Position numbers and translations under genes: made by a program. Below are positions 55,801 to 64,000 of a stretch of DNA of 64,000 bases, piece after piece. Numbering within the stretch: the first letter of the stretch is position 1; each line of letters starts with the position of its first letter. The stretch comes from Adiantum capillus-veneris (taxonomy: Eukaryota; Streptophyta; Polypodiopsida; Polypodiales; Pteridaceae). The notes under the pieces were generated by a model. That model saw only the letters and a program-made list of their open reading frames with translations, did not search any database and had not been told where the DNA came from. The stretch lies in contig CM043954.1 of assembly GCA_014529385.2 (NCBI GenBank), forward strand, positions 6,759,806 through 6,823,805, read 5' to 3'.

Positions 55801-57010
55801 CTCATTTTGGTTGGGATGTACATCAATCAGACATTGTTACTGCTTTCTTGAATGGTGACATATTTAAGGAAGTTTATGTAACGCAACCTTGCGGTTTTGT
55901 CATAAAAAGACAAGAGGACAAAGTGTGCAGATGTAAGAAGGCTTTGTATGGGTTGAAGCAATCTCCTCGTGCTTGGTATGAGAAAGCTGACACTCATTTG
56001 GTCAAACGAGGCTTTTGTAACAGTCGAACAGAAAGCACATTGTATGTAAAGCCTGAGGGTGATGTACTTCTCATTGTGGTTCTTTATGTCGATGATTTGC
56101 TGATCACTGGACCAAATGAGAGACATATTGCTGAATTTAAGGCTGATTTGAATGCTACTTTCAAGATGAAAGATTTCAGTCTGTTGCATCATTACTTGGA
56201 TATACAGTTTAAGCAGTGTGATGGTGGTATTGCCTTGTGTTAGAAAAGTTACATAGAGACATTGCTATGTAAGTTTGGACTTGAGGATTGCAAACCTATT
56301 TCCACTCCCATGGAAACAAGTTTGAAGTTGAGTCTACATGATGTTGGTGATCTTGCTGATGTCACTCTTTATCAAACTGCTGTTGGCTGCCTCATTTATG
56401 TATGCAACACGAGGCCGGATATTCAGTTTGCAGTCTCATAGGTCAGCAGATTTATGCATAGCTCAGGGTCTAAGCATTGACAGGCTATCAAGAGGATTTT
56501 CCGCTACCTTAGTGGCACTTTACATCTTGACTTGTTTTATCCCAAGGGGGGATCATTGCCGCCAGACTTAGATGCTTTTTCATACTCAAATTGGGGTGGT
56601 TGTTTTGACACGCGAGTGTCCACAAGTGGTTTTTGTTTCATGCTTGGTAGTTCATGTATATCATGGTTGAGCAAGAAGCAACCTATTGTGGCCACTTCGA
56701 GTTGTGAGGCTGAGTACAAGGCAGTCTACAGGTACGGTTGAGTGTGTATGTCTGATTTGGGTGTTGGATAGGACACTGCCAACACTATCTACACTGACAG
56801 TCAGAGCGCATTGGCAGTTGCGAGAAACCTAGTTTTTCATGCTCGCACAAAGCACATTGAGGTGCATTACCACTGTCCGGGAGAGACTCTCAGCAGGAGA
56901 GATAAGCTTGGCTTATGTGCCAACACAGGACAACCTTGCAGATCTTTTCACAAAGGCATTGTCTTGTGAGAAGCTTGAAGCTTTCCACAAAGCTTTGGGC
57001 TTACTCCCCT
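52823..57010 (+). pseudogene. Copia 2 gag-pol, multiply frameshifted
   Basis: Gag starts MADNNIDVFKMFAAEDKLDG at 52823 and shifts frame near 53010 and again near 53430. Knuckle CHYCKANDHLIKQC lies near 53653. Protease WYFDSGAPKHIT is near 53904, pre-integrase LWHVRFGHLNFANLL near 54322. Integrase HSDVYGPM ends in TAA at 54539-54541, with a deletion near 54640 before LCSNRGGEYMS and TPQQNGVAERKNRS. RT runs from 55362, with FAPTCRMTTV, AFLNGD and YVDD (about 56086). RNase H fragments are SSCEAEYKAV (near 56700) and HARTKHIEVHYH (near 56840). It is clearly dead, but all domains are still recognisable in order. Confidence 0.92.
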
Positions 57011-57070
57011 TTGGCACTTCCCTTTACACATGTGCCAGCTCTCGTCCACCGCATCAATCCAGGGGGGATT

Positions 57071-57356
57071 TGTTACCATATACATGTGGTAGTGATGTGT
57101 GTGAACACACTAGGACCGTTGGGGCATTTTTTCCCTCTTTAGGAGATTTTTTCCCGTGTGCATTGTATATATGCCCATCACTCCAATTTTTCCCTCTTTA
57201 GGAGGTTTTTTCCCTCGTGCATTGTATATACACCCATCACTCTAGGGCTATCTATCTTTCCGTTGCACACTAAGTAACACACTCTCTATCGTGTGCCTTG
57301 AGCTTCCTTCGTCTTCTCCAAGCTGTGTGCGTTTCTCTGCAACCCTAATTCCAACA
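57071..57356 (+). repeat. 3' LTR of copia 2 with internal 59-bp duplication
   Basis: 286 bp, preceded by the polypurine tract aggggggatt (57061-57070). A 59-bp unit starting ttccctctttaggag occurs at 57131-57189 and again at 57190-57248, each with its own ttgtatata block, so the putative TATA region is doubled. Confidence 0.93.
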
Positions 57357-57361
57357 AATAC

Positions 57362-57572
57362 ATCTCTCTCTACATTTGGGATTTTATATTAAAGTGTAGA
57401 CGTCAACAAATGGTATTCCTAATGGCTTCAAAAAAATTAAAAGGCGCTCCTAATCCAAAGATTCCACTGAAAAATAAGAAGAACGATGTGTTAATTTATA
57501 GCATGTAATAATAGGCAATGACGAAGCACATAGATTTGCAACAATATTAACTAAGAAAGATGAAAACAACAT

Positions 57573-57647
<75 letters not shown>

Positions 57648-58322
57648 ACGCTAAAGGGAACTTAGAAGAAAATGCTAAAGGGAAAATGAAAGAGAAGAGA
57701 AACACCTATTTATATGGACACAAAAGGTCTTTTGACTTTTCATCTTAATTTATCTTTTGACTTTCCACCTTCATCTGTCTTTTCATTTCCTAAACTCACC
57801 CTTCACTTATGCACTTAATATGTTTTGAAAGAATTTTTTCTGAGATTGGGGAGACCTAATGGTTACTTTTGAATACATAACTTTCAGCAATGTATAGTTA
57901 AAATTTGTTGTTGAACTCCAAGTTATACTAGTTCCAGTGGTGAGTGTTGTTTAGCTTCTCTTTCTTCCCCATGTTTTTTGCGTGCACTGTGCAACCCAAA
58001 GTCTAACATGCACCTCATTCTTGCATGCTTAACACTAGTTTTGTAACCTAACATGACATAAAAGTTTCCTTTCATGGTTTTGGAAAAAAATTAAATACTA
58101 CTATCATATGTATCTGTTTGTAGAAGTTCTTACTTCACCTCAAAGCTAACACTACATTTTATGTGGGAAAAGTAAGAAACACTCACAAATCTCGACTATT
58201 TGGTCATGAGGAGATCTCAAAGCCAAAGGAGTGCTCAATTGACCAAAAATAGCATATTTGCTAGGTGAACCCCATTTTACACAAGGTACAAAAATCTCCA
58301 GACAACGAGCCTACTTTTCTTG
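57362..58322. other. Spacer between copia 2 and copia 3 with TG/AG/G microsatellite
   Basis: No gene. At about 57576-57648 a TG run is followed by an AG run and ten G, the same TG-then-AG order as in the gypsy LTRs of elements A, B and C-end. Confidence 0.8.
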
Positions 58323-58327
58323 AAAAC

Positions 58328-58556
58328 TGTTACCATATACATGTGGTAGTGATGTTTGTGAACTGACTTAGGACCGTCGGGGCATTTTTTCCCTCACTAG
58401 GAGGTTTTTTCCATCGTGCATTGTATATACACCCATCACTCTAGGGCTATCTTATCTTTCCATTGCACACTACGTAATACACTCTCTGTTGTGTGCCTTG
58501 AGCTTCCTTCGTCTTCTCCAAGCTATGTGTGTTTTCCTGCAACCCTAATTCCAACA
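58328..58556 (+). repeat. 5' LTR of copia 3
   Basis: 229 bp, tgttaccatatac ... ttccaaca. Confidence 0.93.
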
Positions 58557-58558
58557 AT

Positions 58559-58570
58559 TGGTATGAGAGC
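58559..58570 (+). promoter_or_regulatory. Primer binding site of copia 3, one mismatch
   Basis: tggtatgagagc has one mismatch (g for c) to the initiator tRNA-Met complement. Confidence 0.85.
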
Positions 58571-58906
58571 AGGTTGCATCCTCCCGGGTTTAGTCGCCAG
58601 CAGCTCCAGCACACGCACGCTCACTTTTTCCGATTTGTGTGAACTTTGGCGAGCGTTTGCAGGTCGATAAAGATTTTGGGAAAACCTCGTAGAGCCTAGT
58701 CTACTCAAATTTTTGATGCGGGCTCATCTCGGCCTCCATTTCCACTACAAGCAGTACTGAAATTTTTGTGTAGAAATTTTGTCAGTGTTGTTTTCTGCAT
58801 AATAGGTCCCTTACAATCTTTTATGGTTTGTGTTATATAGCACGTGCTGTTCTTGCTTTATTTCTCCACTTTTCGAGCAGTTTTCATATCAGGTGCAGCA
58901 TTTGCC

Positions 58907-60510
58907 ATGGTTGACAACAACACAGATGTGTTCAAGATGTTTACTATTGAGGATAGACTGGATTGGAACAAGTACCCTATGTGGGCTTATATAATGCAGC
59001 ATGTCCTTGTGTCAAAGGGCGTTTTGACATTGTGCAGGGAATTGACGTATGTCATGGTTCTGAGGATGTAGGCGATATTAAGGATGTTGCAGGTTTTGGT
59101 GACAAAATTGCTGCTATACCAAAGATGTTTTGCCTACAACTGAGCAAGCTCGTTAGGATGTAAAATATGCACATGCTCAGGCATTGATTACGTTGTCTGT
59201 GAAGCGCACTATTACTCCCCACATTTGTTCAGCAAAATCTGCAAAATAGGCTTGGGATATTATGGCTGGTCTTCATGCAAGTCGCAATGAGGCTAAAATT
59301 GTGTTACTACGTAAAGAGCTGGAGTTGAAGATTATGCATGATGAAGATGATATGGACACTTTCCTTGTTGATGTCAAGGATATCAATGAGCAACTTATTT
59401 CTGCAGGCAATATCAATTCTGACAGTTCCCTTGTGCAAATTGTTCTTGATGCTTTGCCAGATTCTTACCGGACTTTTGCTAGTAATTGGAGACTCATGAC
59501 CCAAGGAAATCCAGAAGTTGTCAAGTTTGATGCATTATGCACATTGATGCATTGTTATTGCAAGAGTCTCTTTCCAAAAAAAAAAGTAGACAACGTGCAG
59601 TTGAACATGCCTTTATTGTTGCTCAAAGAAAAGGTGGTAACAGCAATGTAGCCACTTCTCATGATTCTTCTGCGAGTGGTAAATCACATGTTTCTAATGC
59701 TTCGTAGCAATTCATCTGGGAATTCTGGTGATAAGGGCAAAAAGAAGATGCGTTGCCATTATTGTAAAGCTAATGACACTTGATCAAGCAGTGTCCTAAG
59801 TTGAAGGCCAAAGAGGCTAAGAAGAAAGAGGTTGGTTCCACTACAAATGCAGCTATTGTTGAGTCCTCTTTTAAAGGAGAATGTGATGTTGATGTTGATG
59901 CAGAATGGGCTTTTAGTGCAGAGTGCACTTATGATCCTTCTGTCCATGATGCATGTTTGTCAGTTGCTGCAGATGCTCAAGTGTTGTACTTTGACAGTGG
60001 TGCTACAAAGCACATTACCTCTCATCGTGACTTGTTTACCTCTCTCGAGGATGTCCTTCATGGGAATGCAGTCACTTGTGCTAACAATGCCTCTCATCCG
60101 GTCAAGGGAGTTGGAAAGATTGTGCTTATTGTTGCAAATGGAAGTTCTTTCACACTTGTTGATGCATTGTATGTACCTGGATTGAGAAGAATATTTTGCA
60201 TGTATCTACACTTGCTAGACTTGGTCTTGTAGTCAAATTTATGGATGACAGATGTACAGTACATGATCTCAATTTTGGTGATGAAATTGTTGCATCTGGC
60301 ATATGCCATGGGCTGTATAAGCTCACTTTGTATGACAAGTGTGGGTAGAATTTTGTAAATGCAGTTGTGGATTCAAAGGCTATTTCAGATGCAAAACTTT
60401 GGCATGCACGTTTTGGGCATCTGAAGTTTGCCAATTTGTTGCGTTGACAGAAATCTAATATGATTGCTTCTTTGCCGCCTCTTGAAGCGCATGTCAATCA
60501 TGTTTGTGAT
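58907..60510 (+). pseudogene. Copia 3 gag and protease remnant
   Basis: Starts MVDNNTDVFKMFTIEDRLDW (58907). Capsid pieces near 59262-59560 (EDDMDTFLVDVKDINEQL); knuckle near 59755 damaged by a frameshift; acidic spacer; protease YFDSGATKHITSHRDL near 59990; pre-integrase LWHARFGHLKFANLL near 60400, then the deletion junction. Stops and shifts are frequent. Colinear with copia 2 up to the junction. Confidence 0.88.
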
Positions 60511-60684
60511 AGCTTATGTGCCAACATAGGACAACCTTGCAGATCTTTTCATAAAGGCATTGCCTCATGAGAAGTTTAAAGCTTTTTGAAAAGCTTTTGT
60601 GGACTGATCATGTCCTCATGGCATGGCACTTCCCTATACTCTATGTGCCAGCTCTCGTCCACCACATCACTTCCCGAGGGGATT

Positions 60685-60916
60685 TGTTACCATATACATG
60701 TGGTAACAGTGATGTATGTGAACACACTTAGGACCGTCGGGGCATTTTTTCCCTCACTAGAAGGTTTTTTCTCCCATGCATTGTATATACACCCATCACT
60801 CTTTCGCTATCTTATCTTTCCAGTGCACACTAAGTAATACACTCTGTATTGTGTGCCTTGAGCTTTCTTCGTCTTCTCCAAGCTGTGTGTGTTTTCCTGC
60901 AACCCTAATTCCAACA
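60685..60916 (+). repeat. 3' LTR of copia 3
   Basis: 232 bp, preceded by the short purine tract gaggggatt and followed by aaaac. Confidence 0.93.
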
Positions 60917-60921
60917 AAAAC

Positions 60922-63900
60922 ATCAATGAGTTCTTGAACAAATTCTATGGTTGCTGTAGGCCCAAAATTTTTCTTTTGTACATAGGATTCAGTACGAAAA
61001 AGTGTATTTTTTGCATTCTGCTAACCTATCATCGATGTTTCTATGCATACACCCATCATTACCTTTATAAATGCTTCCACTTTACGCACTTTGGTTCTTT
61101 CCTTTCATGTTCAAAAACATCAAAACATGTCTCCCTAAGACAATTTGGAACGCACCTTGTACTGACTGCACATATGAAAAGATTGGCCTCCACAATGTGC
61201 CCATCCTTATGGCATATAAGCCTATCAAGTTGGCGCCAACTTAAAAATGTTTTGTTTTATTTGGACTAAGCTTGAAATGTGCCATGTTTCTTGAGTAAAA
61301 TTTAGCGATGTGAAGACAACATAGTATTAACTCAAAATGAGTTCACTTGTGGTAAAATGAAAGATCACTCCTGCCTTTGTGTTGTTTGCTACTTGGGGTA
61401 TTAGGTGACTCAAAACTCAAGGAAGAAGAGTTACATAGCGAGAATTGCATAAACACACTCAAAATCACCTTTTGATTACAAAAGACACTTCCAAAATACT
61501 CATTAAAAATGTGAGTTTTATTAGCAAAGCAACATAGAGAATTCCCCATAAATGGGCCATAGCTTCCAATACATGGGCTTTCCATTTTTGAAAAGCATAA
61601 CAACACCTATTATTCGAACCCAACTCTGAAGGTGAAATTAGTATCCCCAAAAAAAAATTATAGTCATAAGCTAGCTTTGTGGATATAGAGCACTTTAGAA
61701 CCTCCTTGGCATCTCAAGCAATAATTCTAGGAAGTTGCTGAGTTAAGAGGACATAAAAGTGTGCTGTTACCAATCTAGTGTTAATAGATCCTCGAAAGAA
61801 TTTTCATGGCTAGATCGAGGTACAATAAATCAAGTCTCAAAATACAGCTAGATGGATTATGCATAGAATTAGGGGAGGATCTCTCTAGCGCTATAAATTG
61901 AGTAAAGGTCTTGTCTACTCCACTTGTTTATGTTGAAGCACAGATTGAAGCAGGGGAAAAAGTTTGTCATCGACATGCAACAAAGGGTTATGACCTTGAA
62001 GATGAAGAACAAGGATGTCATCCAGTCTTTACACGGGAAAATAAGCTTGGAATGGGCAAAGATGAACCTTTCAAAGGAGCACACATACCCAACTCCAATG
62101 ACAAAATGAAGTGTAGGCAAATTGTGGCAAAAGACCAATTGTATGTCCCAGGATTTCTTATTAACCATCAAACCATGCAAATACCCAACCATCCATCTCA
62201 CAAGAAAAACAAAAAAAACAAAAGCAGGGAGATACGGGCAAGAATCAAAGTGAGGACCAAAGCAAAGACAAGGGAAAACGCACACCCTTTTTATTAAAGA
62301 AACTTGCTTACCCTATTGTTCTAAGGGAAGATCGTTTAAGTAGAGCAAGCAAACGATAAGGGGAGGATTGCCCCATCCCTCTCATGCCTATATAAGAGGC
62401 AGTATTATACTCACATGAGAAGGGACTGACAAAAATCCTTCATAGCCGACCATTTTTTTCTTTCATCATGATTATTGTACTATCCACTTGGAGTCAGCTT
62501 CCTATTTGTACATGATTATGTTTGTTGGTGGTGCAATTCCTTGGATCTCTCATTTGCAAGTATGCATTATCTACCATGGAAACTTAAGTCTTTTGCATAT
62601 TACAGTCAACAAGGAAGCTATTCTTCTTTCTTGTACATCTCTATGCTCCACAAAGTTTGTATGTCTTTCCTTCTCTCCGTATATGCTTCTATGTGCGCAC
62701 TTGCATTGCGCATCTTTAGCAATTTCGTCTTGATTTATAATTCCAAAATACGTAAATGTGACCCTTCCACCTTCTTGCTTAAGGCTCTTCACCTTGTGAA
62801 GGCCCTTGCTTGAAGGAAGCATAGTTACTCACTTGTTGGTACATGATAAAAGAGGGTTCGAGACTCCCATCTTCTCGACAAAGGATTCCATGGAAGGCAA
62901 AACGTACATAGTGATTTATGAGGGCTGTATCCATATTTGAGCCTAGAGATTACATGTTTAGATCTCAACATTGGATCACACAAGGAGAAGAAAATTTTGC
63001 AAATATTGAGAGAAGCAAAAAGGGCTGTGTTGTAAGCAAGAAGTCTAAAGTCCAACAAAGGGAAACTACAGACAATAAGCAAGAGGAAGTTCAATTTTTC
63101 CAATTGTCTTTTCAAAAGATTGATAAAAATATGAAGCTGGTTTCTTCTTATTTTTATTTTGATATATGCTTGAGAAAACATAAACCCAACAAACTAAGTT
63201 TGCAAACAATCCTTATAACATCACATTCACTTATTTCAATGACCACCACTTTGATGAAACAAAATGCCATAAAAGAGCTTCATCTCCTTCCAAGTATAAG
63301 CTGTTGAAAACATGTGCTTGTGCAAAGAGCTCGAGTGCTTAGCACTGAACAGGAATCAAGTCTCCTTGTGAAAATAGATGTGAGGATGGCAACAAGAACA
63401 ATACCTGCAAAATCCTGATCGATGATCTCTCATCAACATTCAATCAGAAAGTGATCCAAACTTAGCCATGATCAACATTTATAATTCGCATGAACTTCAT
63501 AAAGTTATCGACTATTTATGAAAGCAACAACGCGTAAAAGAATAAAGCCTTTTGTTGATGATACTTGACAAGGAAACAGAAGGTGTTCGGGCATGCAGTG
63601 GCACAGCTTTGTAGGTTGACATGATGCACATTCTTGTGGTAGCCCTTTGATTTTTGTCATACACTGGTGTAAAGAAAAGAAAGCATTAGCTAAATATAAC
63701 AGACACAAAACAAAGGGTACCTCCTTACAAAAAGCAAGAGAGTCTCAATTATTGCAAACTGCAACGATAAAATACTTTTCCATGCATACAAAACCAGAAT
63801 GGTTATAAAATGATGTAAAAGTGTTGGTGAAGAGAGTTATGGCTCGCAGAAACTTGTTCGAATGCATCAATCCATAGCCATCAAAAAGACTTTGCATTAC

Positions 63901-64000
63901 ATTTGTTTCCTAGACAGTAAGCCCCAGTAGAAGACACGATCGTCTAATATACTTCATACAACTGAGCACTCAAGTGTTGTGTATAAACCCTTTCCTATAA
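60922..64000. other. Right-hand end of window, no recognised gene
   Basis: Open stretches at 61911-62297 (128 codons, Lys-rich end) and 62918-63307 (129 codons) have no recognisable domain and may be chance. Near 62360 a purine tract (aaggggagga) is followed after about 25 bp by tatataag and ttatactcac, reminiscent of the purine tract/TATA block of the gypsy 3' regions at 8138 and 29037, so a decayed element end is possible. No other structure was seen. Confidence 0.4.

Larger units (their letters stand above)
52250..57356 (+). mobile_element. Ty1/copia retrotransposon 2, TSD aatac
   Basis: 5107 bp with LTRs 52250-52460 and 57071-57356 and perfect target copies aatac (52245-52249 and 57357-57361). 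It has a tRNA-Met PBS, gag-pol in at least four frame pieces, and a polypurine tract. The LTRs differ in length (211 and 286 bp) because of a deletion in one and a 59-bp duplication in the other. Same family as copia 3 at 58328. Confidence 0.95.
58328..60916 (+). mobile_element. Copia 3: internally deleted relative of copia 2, TSD aaaac
   Basis: 2589 bp with LTRs 58328-58556 and 60685-60916 and perfect target copies aaaac (58323-58327 and 60917-60921). Gag, knuckle, protease and pre-integrase are present; then at about 60510 the sequence jumps to the last 150 bp of pol (GLCANIGQPCRSFH in one frame), removing integrase, RT and most of RNase H. By eye the LTRs differ at roughly 15-18 positions, so it is older than copia 1. 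Confidence 0.93.

Noticed and set aside
61911-62297. 128-codon ORF in the right-hand region
   Set aside because: Lys-rich with no domain, overlapping frames of similar length; not enough to call a gene.
63505-63708. Minus-strand Cys-rich frame next to a splice-acceptor-like sequence
   Set aside because: The only nearby donor would give an intron under 60 nt, too short for a plant intron, and no family is recognised.
1-64000. CRISPR arrays, bacterial operons, rRNA genes
   Set aside because: Direct repeats found are LTRs, microsatellites or local duplications; no prokaryotic gene organisation or rRNA sequence was seen.

Overview
This window is a retrotransposon-dense piece of a land-plant nuclear genome. 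Nested Ty3/gypsy and Ty1/copia elements, LINE remnants and dinucleotide repeats fill most of it, with one convincing host gene. The copia and minus-strand gypsy elements are primed by initiator tRNA-Met; the plus-strand gypsy family is primed by a tRNA-Asp-like site, as in the Athila/Tat side of plant gypsy. The host gene resembles angiosperm WEB-family proteins only loosely, so I lean towards a fern or gymnosperm, but the species cannot be fixed from the sequence.

Layout. 1-9958: composite gypsy element A (gag, protease, RT, RNase H, then an in-frame jump back into gag, an open WVPK-motif ORF and a truncated 3' LTR). 9959-12719: 3' part of a second gypsy copy D (integrase, a retropepsin-like domain, W-K motif tail, start of an LTR). 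12720-31795: gypsy element B with a 5' LTR, tRNA-Asp-like PBS, gag, protease, RT-RNase H, integrase, a second retropepsin-like domain, two WVPK modules, a small acidic ORF and a 3' LTR. A young copia element (18113-23294, TSD gggaa) is inserted in it. 31796-31940 plus 39650-39870: minus-strand integrase of another gypsy copy E, split by a minus-strand gypsy element with 1.6-kb LTRs (31941-39649, TSD atcca). 40480-42840: plus-strand LINE remnant interrupted by a tandem array of a tRNA-derived, SINE-like unit. 45494-48807: two-exon host gene for a 989-residue coiled-coil protein. 50254-51890: minus-strand LINE remnant. 52250-57356 (TSD aatac) and 58328-60916 (TSD aaaac): two copia elements of one family, the second a large deletion derivative. 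60922-64000: no recognisable gene.

The most unusual signal is the 3' architecture of the plus-strand gypsy family. After integrase come a charged helical linker, a second retropepsin-like domain (DTGA plus a distal LG-x-x-WM motif) and a module of four short W-[VI]-P-K motifs. Retropepsin domain and W-K tail are seen in two divergent copies (B and D), and the four-motif module in A and twice in B. Element B looks chimeric: its two LTRs are not a matching pair, it has no target-site duplication, and a post-protease segment occurs both before RT and near the 3' end. Every autonomous-looking element here carries inactivating lesions; the least damaged is the copia at 18113-23294, with two in-frame stops and about 1.4 % LTR divergence.
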